64,000 nt of DNA. It comes from CATQHL01 sp965204655. GTDB taxonomy: Bacteria > Actinomycetota > Acidimicrobiia > Acidimicrobiales > CATQHL01. Of this stretch, positions 16,209 to 24,624 are shown piece by piece. The notes below the pieces were generated by a model. The model ran no database searches and was not told the origin of the DNA. It saw only the letters and a program-made list of their open reading frames with translations. The stretch spans positions 1,984,001 to 2,048,000 of the forward strand of contig OZ241998.1 in assembly GCA_965204655.1 (NCBI GenBank), read 5' to 3'. Made by a program: the position numbers and the translations under genes. How positions within the stretch are numbered: position 1 is the first letter of the stretch; each line of letters starts with the position of its first letter.

Positions 16209-17640
16209 TATCTTCCTCGCTTGCCTGCTGGGTTGGTTCGGGTTGCTCGGGGGTCGGTTGGGTTGGGTCGGCGGGGGATTGAGGTTGTTCGGTGGTTTGT
16301 TCGGTGGTAGATGCGGGTTGTTCGGTGGTTGGGTCGGGTTGCTCAGGGGTGGGTTCGCCCCAAGCTTCGGGGTCTGGGATGCCGTCGATTGGGCGCTCGC
16401 AGACTAGTTCCTCTTCGCCGCTCAATAATAAGTAGACCCGGCAGGCGGCAAGCGCCACCCACTGCAGCGACAACTCGTAGTGTGCGCCTCGCCTGCTGCG
16501 GGCGGCCATGCTGAACCAACCTCCGTCGGGCAGCGGGACAATCCCCGCGTCTAGGATAAGGCGGACGCTGCAGCAACTAGGCGGCAGCCAGCCAGCTTTG
16601 TGGGCGACCTCCTCAGCGACCGCGGATGGCAGCCGCTGGGTCATTGCGCCGTCAACGGTGTCTATCGTCACCCCATCCTCGGTCTCCTTCAGCCAGTCGA
16701 TCAGCGCCATCGTTTCCTCCCCGTCCAGCAGTTCCCCCTGCCATAGTCGGGCGTAGAAGCGCGCAAGGTCGGCTGTGGTCGTGTAGTTCTCGGCTGCTTG
16801 GTTTTCGCCGATCTCCGGCGCACGCCGCTGCGCGGCTTCGCTGTCGCCTATCGGGAAACGCCACGCCAGCAACCGGGTGTCTTCCAGTTCGGCGACCGCA
16901 TCCGTCCACTCATTCACGGCGCTTACTCCCCAGGCGCCCTTCCCCGGGGATGCGCCTGCCTCCGGGGGTGCTGCCTCCCCTGCAGAAGCGTCCTCTTCCG
17001 GGGATGCCCCCTCCCCTGGGGGTGCGCCTGTCTCCGGAGATGCTGCAGCCGCAACGTTCACTCCTATCAGGTCAATGATCTCACCCGCCGCTTCGTTGCC
17101 GGACTCCGCTAGTGCTCTCTGCGCAAGGGGCTGCACGGTCTCAATGCTTAGGCGGCTCAGAGCTGCAGCCACCCACAAAGATTTGGCGGCGCTTGCTGAA
17201 CTATGGCGCGTGTCTGCGTTAACACCGGCGCTCACCCCCTCGTGCGTGATTACCGCTAGGGCGATCTCCGCCTTGTCGTCCCAGGCGACGGCAACCTTGG
17301 CGAGCCGATCTAGCTCAGCCTGCAGCCTCTCTGTTTCCTCCGAGGGCGGCGCTTCGGTAGTGCTGGTGGTTGTCGTGTCAGCGGCGGCGCCTGCTGAAGA
17401 GCCGACCTCTGCTTCGGGTTCTGATGGCGGCGGAGACGCCGGAACGTCCCCTTCAGATTGGGCATTGACTGCGCCCCTGCTGCTTGTGATGTCGGCGGTA
17501 CTGGTCGGCGGCGCCTCCCTGCTGGAGCTGCAGCCCGCAGCGAACAGGGCTGCAAGAGAGAGGAGAGCACCCATATACAAAAGCCGCCGAAGCCACCTGG
17601 GGGGCGCGGCTTTGGGTTTGCGGGCGGTTAGTGAACCCAT
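16150..17640 (-). CDS. Beta-lactamase-like serine hydrolase lipoprotein with P/T/Q/E-rich tail
   Basis: A 496-aa protein. The N-terminus is a lipoprotein signal (LAALFAAGCSSS), followed by a Ser/Pro/Thr-rich linker. The catalytic domain has the class A elements: SAAK in SSASAAKSLW (SxxK), SGN in LAESGNEAAGEI (SDN equivalent) and KAG in VAHKAGWLPP (KTG equivalent). An insertion of PEAGASPGKG-type imperfect repeats interrupts the domain. The last ~90 residues are low-complexity TEQP/PTPEQPD repeats, probably wall-spanning. It could be a beta-lactamase, a DD-peptidase-related enzyme or a non-catalytic homologue. Confidence 0.75.
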   Translation of the reverse strand: MGSLTARKPKAAPPRWLRRLLYMGALLSLAALFAAGCSSSREAPPTSTADITSSRGAVNAQSEGDVPASPPPSEPEAEVGSSAGAAADTTTTSTTEAPPSEETERLQAELDRLAKVAVAWDDKAEIALAVITHEGVSAGVNADTRHSSASAAKSLWVAAALSRLSIETVQPLAQRALAESGNEAAGEIIDLIGVNVAAAASPETGAPPGEGASPEEDASAGEAAPPEAGASPGKGAWGVSAVNEWTDAVAELEDTRLLAWRFPIGDSEAAQRRAPEIGENQAAENYTTTADLARFYARLWQGELLDGEETMALIDWLKETEDGVTIDTVDGAMTQRLPSAVAEEVAHKAGWLPPSCCSVRLILDAGIVPLPDGGWFSMAARSRRGAHYELSLQWVALAACRVYLLLSGEEELVCERPIDGIPDPEAWGEPTPEQPDPTTEQPASTTEQTTEQPQSPADPTQPTPEQPEPTQQASEEDITPPEEQTNPGHSSADAAS

Positions 17641-17658
17641 ATCTCTTCTTCCAGCCTC

Positions 17659-18645
17659 CTAGCTGGAAGAAGGCTCTATGACTACCTTGATCGCCCCTCC
17701 GGCGCGGTCTTCTGCGGCGGCGAACGCCTCTTCAGCGGCGTCCAGCGGGAATCGATGACTGATGATCGTCTCCGCTAGTTCGGGGATGGTCGCCAGAAGC
17801 TTAGAAGCATCTTCTATGTCGCGCCCCTCCGAGCCTCGCCCGTACATCGCAGAAGCGACCAGGCTTAGTTCTTTGAGCGCAACTTCCATCTTGGGCGCCA
17901 CCAGATCCCTGGTCAGGTAGGAGGCCAGAACGAGCACAGTGCCGTTGCGCCGCACCCGCCGGACGGCTGCGGCCATGGCTTCCGGCGTCCCGGCGGCGTC
18001 GACCGTCAAGTCGAAGCCCCGGCCCGCCTCGTCGGTCGCCTCCAGCAGTTCTGCGCCTAGGCGCTCCGCTGCGGCTTTTTGTGCGTCGTGGCGCGCAATC
18101 AAGCTCACGCGTGCTCCCAGATGCCTCGCTGTCGCAGCCGCCGCCAACCCCAGGGCGCCGCCCCCCACGATCAGCAGCCGGTCGTCCGCCCGCAGCCCCA
18201 CCCGCCTGAAGCCATGCAAGCACACGGCCAGCGGTTCTACTAGACAGGCGTCGGCAGGGGAGACCCCCCCAGGCAGTCGAACCAGCCAAGCGGGATCGAC
18301 CGCCACCATCTCGGCCATGCCGCCGTCCGCGCCGAAACCCAGGATGTTGCGAGCAGCCCTAGGGCAGACGTTGTACCGCCCGCTCGCACACCACTCGCAT
18401 CGCCGTCCGCACGTCCCTACCGGCTCGACTGCCACGGGAGTTCCGTCTTCGGTAATCCCCCCGATCTCGTGTCCGAGCGTCACCTCAGGATTGAGAAACC
18501 CCGCCGCCGCCATGTGCAGGTCGGAAGCGCAGATGGCCGCCGAGACGACCCGCACCAGCGCCCGTCCCTCGCCGTCTGAGCCCCCTGTCGGCGCCGGGAC
18601 GTCGACGAGTTTCATGCGCCGGTCTTCGCAGCGAACAGCTTTCAT
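17659..18645 (-). CDS. Zinc-dependent alcohol dehydrogenase (MDR superfamily)
   Basis: A 328-aa medium-chain dehydrogenase. Catalytic-zinc features are ICASDLH and GHEIGG; structural-zinc cysteines lie in CGRRCEWCASGRYNVCP. The NAD(P) site is VGGGALGLAAA. It resembles sorbitol/threonine-dehydrogenase-type polyol dehydrogenases. It is 18 bp upstream (in transcription) of the lipoprotein gene and may be cotranscribed with it. The substrate is unknown. Confidence 0.85.
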   Translation of the reverse strand: MKAVRCEDRRMKLVDVPAPTGGSDGEGRALVRVVSAAICASDLHMAAAGFLNPEVTLGHEIGGITEDGTPVAVEPVGTCGRRCEWCASGRYNVCPRAARNILGFGADGGMAEMVAVDPAWLVRLPGGVSPADACLVEPLAVCLHGFRRVGLRADDRLLIVGGGALGLAAAATARHLGARVSLIARHDAQKAAAERLGAELLEATDEAGRGFDLTVDAAGTPEAMAAAVRRVRRNGTVLVLASYLTRDLVAPKMEVALKELSLVASAMYGRGSEGRDIEDASKLLATIPELAETIISHRFPLDAAEEAFAAAEDRAGGAIKVVIEPSSS

Positions 18646-18858
18646 GGCCGAGCCACCCCCCCGGCGCAGTTGCGGCGGATGTTGTGGAGGGGGAAGTTCA
18701 AAGGTCTTGCGCCTTGCAGATCAGGAAGCCGTCCACCCCGTATCCTGGAAGTAGACATTACGTAAAGAATACACGCTGAATACACGCTGAAGGATAGACG
18801 TTCCCGCCCAGCCGTCTGCCGCGCCGCCCGCTCACCGCTTCTTAAAGACAGGAGAAAG

Positions 18859-19812
18859 ATGCCAATCAACCCCGACGCCCTCGGAGCTAGCAGCCCCGCC
18901 GTTGAAGTCACCTGGGACGCCGACGACTGCCTGCTGTATGCCCTCGGAGTGGGCGCTGGCATGACCGACCCGACTGGCAGCGAACTGCAGTTCACAACGG
19001 AGAACTCCAAAGATGTAACTCTGCAGGCGCTTCCCACGATGTGCGTCGTGTTAGGAGGAACGCTGGGAGGCGGCCCTGAAAGTCCGCTGCGCCGCCTGGG
19101 CAGTTTCAATCCGGCGCTCTTGGTGCACGGCGAGCACGAGATCGTTCTGCACCGCCCGCTGCCCGTCTCCGCCGCCGCCCGCAGCACATCCACGATCACC
19201 GGGTTGTACGACAAGGGCAAAGCTGCCCTGGTAGTGATCACCTCCACAACCGTTGACGCCTCCGACGGGCACCCCCTCTTCACCAACACGGCTTCGCTGT
19301 TTCTACGCGGCGAAGGCGGATGGGGGGGCGACCGCGGCCCCTCGCGCCCGTCGGTATCTCCGCCCGAACGCCCGCCCGACCACGTGGTGAGTTATCCGAC
19401 GCGCCGCGACCAGGCGCTGCTCTATCGTCTCAACGGAGACCGCAACCCGCTTCACTCCGACCCGCAGTTCGCCGCCCTCGGCGGGTTTGACCGCCCCATC
19501 TTGCACGGATTATGCACGTACGGCTTCACCGGTCGCGCCTTGCTGCACGCCGTCTGCGACAGCGACCCGGAGCGCTTCGGGGGCATGAGCGGACGCTTCA
19601 CCGCGCCGGTCTTTCCAGGCGACTGCCTAGACGTGAAGATCTGGCTGGAAGAGGACGCAGCCCGTTCGGACGACGCGGCGGTTTCGCCCGCGGCTTCCCC
19701 AGCGGAAGACAGCCAAGAATCCGCCAGCGCCGAAGCCCGGCGCGCCCATTTCCAAACCTGGGTCGGCGACCGCCTAGTCCTTTCCAGCGGCACCCTCACC
19801 TACTCGGCCTGA
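18859..19812 (+). CDS. MaoC-family (R)-specific enoyl-CoA hydratase 2-like protein
   Basis: 317 aa with AGGAGA before the ATG. Two hot-dog domains: a degenerate N-terminal half and a C-terminal half with the hydratase-2 motif YRLNGDRNPLHSDPQFAALGGFDRPILHG, containing the Asp and His catalytic pair. It should hydrate trans-2-enoyl-CoA to (R)-3-hydroxyacyl-CoA, or act on a related CoA ester. A low-complexity acidic insertion (about residues 262-292) precedes the last strand. It stands alone on the plus strand between divergent and convergent neighbours. Confidence 0.85.
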   Translation: MPINPDALGASSPAVEVTWDADDCLLYALGVGAGMTDPTGSELQFTTENSKDVTLQALPTMCVVLGGTLGGGPESPLRRLGSFNPALLVHGEHEIVLHRPLPVSAAARSTSTITGLYDKGKAALVVITSTTVDASDGHPLFTNTASLFLRGEGGWGGDRGPSRPSVSPPERPPDHVVSYPTRRDQALLYRLNGDRNPLHSDPQFAALGGFDRPILHGLCTYGFTGRALLHAVCDSDPERFGGMSGRFTAPVFPGDCLDVKIWLEEDAARSDDAAVSPAASPAEDSQESASAEARRAHFQTWVGDRLVLSSGTLTYSA

Positions 19813-19908
19813 GAGGCGCCTAGCTCCGCCCTTTTGCACCCCTCCGCCACCTTCGGCGCTTCGGGCTTACCGGCGGGGGGGAGGGGTCGGCAACTCCCTC
19901 CTAACCTT

Positions 19909-21459
19909 CTAAACCACCTTGCCTGGGTTTAGAACTCCGCCTGGGTCTAGCGCTGCTTTTAGTCGGCGCATCAAAGCCAACTCCTCCGGACGCCACCTCT
20001 CCAAGTCACCCCTTCTTAGCTGGCCTATCCCGTGCTCGGCGCTGAACGAACCCCCTAGGGCGTCGGTGGCGGCAAAGACGGCTTCGGTCAGTTCCTCTTC
20101 GGCGGCCAGAAACTCGGCGGCGTCCGACCCCTCAGGCGGCAGAAGGTTTAAGTGGACGTTGCCGTCGCCGAGGTGTCCGAAGGCGTTTATCCGCACACCC
20201 GTCAGGACGTTTTGTACAGCGGGGACGGATCTGGCCAGGAACTCGTTAATCAACTCCGGCAGCACTGAAACATCGTGCTTGATTGACACCCCCACGCGCT
20301 TTTCAGCCTCCGACGGGGCGGTGCGAAGCCGCCAGAGAGCGGCTGCTGCAGCCGAGGAGTCAGCAATAGTGGCGTCGCCTATCAGGCCGTCCTCTAAGGC
20401 GGACGCCAGGGTTTCCTCCAAGACGACTTCTAGGTTGCTGTCCGCCCCCGAAGACGTCAACTCGTACAGGACTAGAGACTCCAGGTGTGGGGCGTAAGCG
20501 TCTTGATACCCCTTGCTGTGCGGGCTGGGGGGCGGCGCCCCCTTCCCCGCCTCACCTGCTGCGATTGCCGACTCAACCCCGAACGGGTCTCGGGCGCCCC
20601 CTGGCATCTCGCACGCCAGCCTGCGTGTGGTCGGGCTCATCCACTCGCAGGCGGTCACGTGTCCGTCGGAGGCGTCCTGCAGCTTGCTCAGAACTTCTAG
20701 CGCCTCTCTTGGCCCGGCGACGGCAGCCACGCACGTGACTCGACTGCGCGGCATCGGATACAGAGCCAGGGTGGCCTCACAGATCACCCCTAGGGTGCCT
20801 TCGCTGCCGATGAACAGGTGCTTGAGGTCGTAACCGGCGTTGTCCTTCCGCAGCCCCCGACCTAGCCGAAGCACCTCGCCGTTGGCCAGCACCACCTCCA
20901 ACCCCAAGGCCAGGGCGCGGGCGTGGCCGTATCGCAGCACCGCCGTCCCGCCGGCGTTGGTGGAGAGCGCCCCGCCGATCTGAGCGCTGGCTTCCGCCCC
21001 GAAACTGAGCGGGAACAGCAAGCCGCCCTCGGCTGCTGCAGCGGCTACTTCTGCCACGGTGGTTCCCGCCCCGACGGTGATCGTGCGGCTGAGCCGGTCA
21101 AGGCTGCGCACCCCACGCATCCGACGCAGGCTCAGCACCACGGAGCGCACGGGGGGTACAGGCAAAGGGGCTGCCGTAGAAGACGAGTCGCCCCCCGCCG
21201 GAGAGACCTCAGCCGCCAGCGGCGTCGCACCTCCGCACAGGCTGGTGTTTCCCCCCTGCGGCACGACGGCGACCCCCTGAGCGGCGCAGAATTTGACGAC
21301 CGCAGCTACTTCGTCGGTGGAGCCGGGCGACACCACCGCCAGAGCCGACCCCGTGAACCGCCGCCGCTCGTCCGTGAGGTAAGAGGCGGTCACGTCGGCT
21401 TCGGTGAGCACGTGTCGGCTGCCGACGACCTCGGCCAGGGCGGCCAGGAAGGCGTTCAA
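19909..21459 (-). CDS. FAD-linked oxidase, GlcD/D-lactate dehydrogenase family
   Basis: A 516-aa FAD-binding type 4 flavoprotein. The PCMH FAD site is visible (VVPQGGNTSLCGGATP, and later GGALSTNAGGTAVLRYGHARALALGLEVVLANGEVL) and the C-terminal cap ends with NAFGHLGDGNVHLNLLPP, FSAEHGIGQLRR and LDPGGVLNPGKV. It oxidises a 2-hydroxy acid such as D-lactate, glycolate or 2-hydroxyglutarate. Its start overlaps the MFS transporter stop by 4 bp, so it is the last gene of a three-gene operon with the transporter and the sugar-dehydrogenase-like lipoprotein. Confidence 0.88.
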   Translation of the reverse strand: MNAFLAALAEVVGSRHVLTEADVTASYLTDERRRFTGSALAVVSPGSTDEVAAVVKFCAAQGVAVVPQGGNTSLCGGATPLAAEVSPAGGDSSSTAAPLPVPPVRSVVLSLRRMRGVRSLDRLSRTITVGAGTTVAEVAAAAAEGGLLFPLSFGAEASAQIGGALSTNAGGTAVLRYGHARALALGLEVVLANGEVLRLGRGLRKDNAGYDLKHLFIGSEGTLGVICEATLALYPMPRSRVTCVAAVAGPREALEVLSKLQDASDGHVTACEWMSPTTRRLACEMPGGARDPFGVESAIAAGEAGKGAPPPSPHSKGYQDAYAPHLESLVLYELTSSGADSNLEVVLEETLASALEDGLIGDATIADSSAAAAALWRLRTAPSEAEKRVGVSIKHDVSVLPELINEFLARSVPAVQNVLTGVRINAFGHLGDGNVHLNLLPPEGSDAAEFLAAEEELTEAVFAATDALGGSFSAEHGIGQLRRGDLERWRPEELALMRRLKAALDPGGVLNPGKVV

Positions 21460-23018
21460 ACTTCTTCGTCCTTGTCGTCGATCGCCTTGGTCGGGTACAG
21501 CCAGAAGATCAACCCCGCCGTTGCAAAGAGTACTGCTGCTCCGATACCCATTGATAGCGTCATACCCGACTCGAATGCGCCGATTGCCGCCTCCGTGAGC
21601 CTGGCCGCCTGCTCGGGCGGCAGATTTTCAGCTACCCGTAGAGCACCCCCCACGGAATCGCCCGCTAAAGAGACCATCTCATGGGGTAACTCCACTAGGT
21701 TGCTGCCAATTCTCTCCCGGTAACCCACCGCCAGCAGCGACCCGAGCACGGCTATGCCGATGGCGCCCCCTACCTCTCGGGTGGTGTCGTTTACCGCCGA
21801 ACCCACACCCGCCTTGTGTTTGGGCAGTGAAGCCACGATTGCGTGGGTGGAAGGCGGCATTAGCAGGGCCAAACCCGCTGCCATAACCGCCAAAGCCAGA
21901 ACAACCCAGGCGTAGTGGCTGGCCGCCGACAGCAGCGCCAGTATTCCCAACCCCAGGCTTCCCAGAACTAACCCGACTCCAAGCGTGATGCGGGGGCCGA
22001 ATTTGGTGGTAGCAGCGGGGCTGAGCGGTGCGACCAAGAGCATGGTTATGCCTGCCGGCAGCGTCCGCAGTCCGGTGTCTAGGGCGCTGTGTCCCTGGGC
22101 GAACTGGAAGTACTGGGTCATCAGGAAAAACATCCCGAACAGGGAGAAGAAAACCATTGTTATGGTTACCGAGCCGAGGGTGAAGTAGCGGCTGCGGAAA
22201 TACTTCGGGTCGAGCATCGGGTAGGGGTTGCGGCGTTCCCAGCGCACGAACAACACCAACACAACGATCGACCCCAGGAACGTTGCGAGGATCGGTGTGC
22301 TCATCCAACCCCGTACGGGGCCTTCTATGATGGCGTAGAGCAGCCCGCCCAGCCCGACGATAGAAAGCGCAGAGCCGACGGGATCAAGCGGGCGGTGTTC
22401 CTCGTCGCGGGAGGTAGGCACGATCAGGATTACGGCGGCGAACAGGAGCGCTGCGATTGGTACGGTGATGAAGAACACCGACCCCCACCAAAAGTACTTC
22501 AGCAGCAGACCGCTTCCGGTAGGGCCGATGACGCCGCCGATACCCGCGAACGCCGCCCAGATGGCGACGGCCCTTGGGCGTTCCTTGGCAGGGAACACCA
22601 CGGTGATGATAGAAAGCGTGGCGGGCATGATCGCCCCGGCGGCGGCGCCCATCACACCCCGGTATGCGATGACCCATCCCGGACTAATGGAGGTGGCGGC
22701 TAGGGCGGAGAACCCTCCAAAGAGCGCTAGCCCCGCCAGGAGCATGCCTTTGCGGCCCCAGCGGTCGCCCATGGCCCCTAACGGCAGCAGCAACCCTGCA
22801 AAGGCCAGGGCGTAGGCATCCACGATCCACTGAAGGTCGGCTCCGGAGGCGTTCAAGGCGCGCTGCAGAGAGGGGAGGGCGACGTTCACCGAACTCACGC
22901 TGGCCACGACGAGGACGAGGGAGAAACAAAGGACGGCGAGAATCCACCAGCGGCGAGGATTCGGCTCGCCGGCGCGGCTCGCCGGCGGCGCCGCCTCGAT
23001 TGTCTGCTTCCGCTTCAT
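21456..23018 (-). CDS. MFS transporter, DHA2 (14-TM drug/H+ antiporter) family
   Basis: 520 aa with about 14 hydrophobic segments. Motif A of the DHA2 group, LGAMGDRWGRKGMLL, is present, and motif C-like GVMGAAAGAIMPATLSII follows. It overlaps both neighbours by 4 bp. Family members export drugs or metabolites; the adjacent oxidase and lipoprotein suggest a metabolite exporter, but this is only inference. Confidence 0.88.
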   Translation of the reverse strand: MKRKQTIEAAPPASRAGEPNPRRWWILAVLCFSLVLVVASVSSVNVALPSLQRALNASGADLQWIVDAYALAFAGLLLPLGAMGDRWGRKGMLLAGLALFGGFSALAATSISPGWVIAYRGVMGAAAGAIMPATLSIITVVFPAKERPRAVAIWAAFAGIGGVIGPTGSGLLLKYFWWGSVFFITVPIAALLFAAVILIVPTSRDEEHRPLDPVGSALSIVGLGGLLYAIIEGPVRGWMSTPILATFLGSIVVLVLFVRWERRNPYPMLDPKYFRSRYFTLGSVTITMVFFSLFGMFFLMTQYFQFAQGHSALDTGLRTLPAGITMLLVAPLSPAATTKFGPRITLGVGLVLGSLGLGILALLSAASHYAWVVLALAVMAAGLALLMPPSTHAIVASLPKHKAGVGSAVNDTTREVGGAIGIAVLGSLLAVGYRERIGSNLVELPHEMVSLAGDSVGGALRVAENLPPEQAARLTEAAIGAFESGMTLSMGIGAAVLFATAGLIFWLYPTKAIDDKDEEV

Positions 23019-24502
23019 CCCGCTTCCAGCCGCCAGAGAGCTTTCGTGGTCATCACGTAGATCTCGCCGTCAGGCCCCTGGCCGAACGACGTGACGCCGT
23101 CTGGAGCGGTCAGCCCCAGAGAAACCGCTCCCGCCTCGGACGTGAACCCTCGGATCACGCCGTCGCAGTAGTCGCTGAACAGGTAGACACCCGTCAGCCC
23201 TCCTATGCGTTCGCCTCGGTATACGTAGCCGCCCGTGATTGAGCAGCGTCCGTCCACGCCGTGGCGGTACTCGTGCGTGGGGCGGACATGCCCGTCCGGT
23301 TCAATCTGCGACCAGAAAGGCTCTGAGCCTTCGTAGGCGCTCCACCCTAGGTTGGCGCCCGCGCCCCCGGCTGGCAGGCGGGTGATTTCCTCCAACTTGT
23401 CCTGCCCCACGTCCGCCACCCAGAGGTCGCCGGTAGCGCTGTCAAAGGAGATGCGCCAGGGGTTGCGCACCCCCCAGAGCCAAACCTCAGGCGCCCCTTG
23501 CGCGCCGTCGGCGTAGGGATTGTCTGCCGGGATGCTGTACGGCCTGTCGTCCGCCGCTCCCGCCTCTCCCGTCGCCGGGATGGGATCGATGCGCAAGACG
23601 GAGCCCAGCCATCCTCTGGGGTCTTGACCGGCGCGCAGCGGGTCGCCGCTCCCGCCCCCGTCGCCGAAGGCAAAGTAGAGGTAGCCGTGGGGGCCGAAGG
23701 TGATGTCGCCCCCGTTGTGGTTGCCGTAGGGCTGCTGAAGAGACAGCACCTGACGGCCTTCGTCGTCGCGGACGCCGCCGTCGGCATCCAGCGCCCACTC
23801 CGTCAACTCGCTTATCTCGCCTTGTGCGGTTGAAGACGTGTAGAGCCGCTCCCCGTCGGGTGAAAACGTAAGACCCAGCAGCCCGAGCTCGTTGTGCGCG
23901 ACCACCCTATTGCTTATGTCTAGGACGGTCTGCTGCCTGAAGTTCTCCACGGCTGCTCCATCCACCCCGCCCCCTTCGGCGCTCAGACGGACTACCTGGC
24001 CTTCCCGCAAGGCGACGTAAAGCGCATCCTCCCCTGGTCGCACGGCCAGCGCCAGCGGCTGCGGCAATTCCGCAATTTGGATGAGTCTGAGCGGTATCCG
24101 CTCGGGGAAACGAGGGACAGGGGGGGCTGGTGCAGGAGGTACCGCTTGAGGTTGGGGTGCGTCGCTGTCGGTCGCTGCCTGCGACGTCTCCGGGGATTCC
24201 GTCTCCGGGGATTCCGCTTGCTGTTCGGGTGCTTGGTTTTCAGCCCCTCCGCCCGAGACGTCCTTCGGCGGAGGCTGGCCGCCGGATGCCTCGCTCTCCT
24301 CGGTGCCTTCGCTCTCTTCGGGGCTTTGGGTGACTTCGGGGCTTTGGGTGACGACGGGTGCAGACGGCGCGGCCCCGCCCGAGGACAAAGAAACGCTCCC
24401 TCCGAGGTCGGACGCCGATTCGCCCCGGCAGCCGGCAAGGAGCAGCACCCAGATCAGGACGGCTAGTGCGGCTGAGGCAGACAGAATGGAGTTTCGCAAC
24501 AC
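23015..24502 (-). CDS. PQQ-dependent sugar dehydrogenase-like (glucose/sorbosone dehydrogenase) lipoprotein
   Basis: A 495-aa lipoprotein (LLLAGC lipobox) with a long Pro/Glu/Ser-rich linker and an Asd-type six-bladed propeller: NELGLLGLTFSPDGERLY, GNHNGGDITFGPHGYLYFAFGDGGGSGDP, LWGVRNPWRISFD and LFSDYCDGVIRGF. The His in NHNGG and the preceding conserved residues match soluble quinoprotein dehydrogenases. Dehydrogenase activity needs PQQ; no pqq genes are in the window. It is the first gene of the three-gene minus-strand operon. Confidence 0.88.
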   Translation of the reverse strand: MLRNSILSASAALAVLIWVLLLAGCRGESASDLGGSVSLSSGGAAPSAPVVTQSPEVTQSPEESEGTEESEASGGQPPPKDVSGGGAENQAPEQQAESPETESPETSQAATDSDAPQPQAVPPAPAPPVPRFPERIPLRLIQIAELPQPLALAVRPGEDALYVALREGQVVRLSAEGGGVDGAAVENFRQQTVLDISNRVVAHNELGLLGLTFSPDGERLYTSSTAQGEISELTEWALDADGGVRDDEGRQVLSLQQPYGNHNGGDITFGPHGYLYFAFGDGGGSGDPLRAGQDPRGWLGSVLRIDPIPATGEAGAADDRPYSIPADNPYADGAQGAPEVWLWGVRNPWRISFDSATGDLWVADVGQDKLEEITRLPAGGAGANLGWSAYEGSEPFWSQIEPDGHVRPTHEYRHGVDGRCSITGGYVYRGERIGGLTGVYLFSDYCDGVIRGFTSEAGAVSLGLTAPDGVTSFGQGPDGEIYVMTTKALWRLEAG

Positions 24503-24624
24503 TCTAAAAGCCTAGATAGGGGAAGTCATCCTTCCAGTGCCGACGTCGCAGAGCGGGACGGACTTCCAGGGCCGACGGCGGTGAATACACACAGCCCTTC
24601 ACTCTTCGGCTCTACCCTGATGAC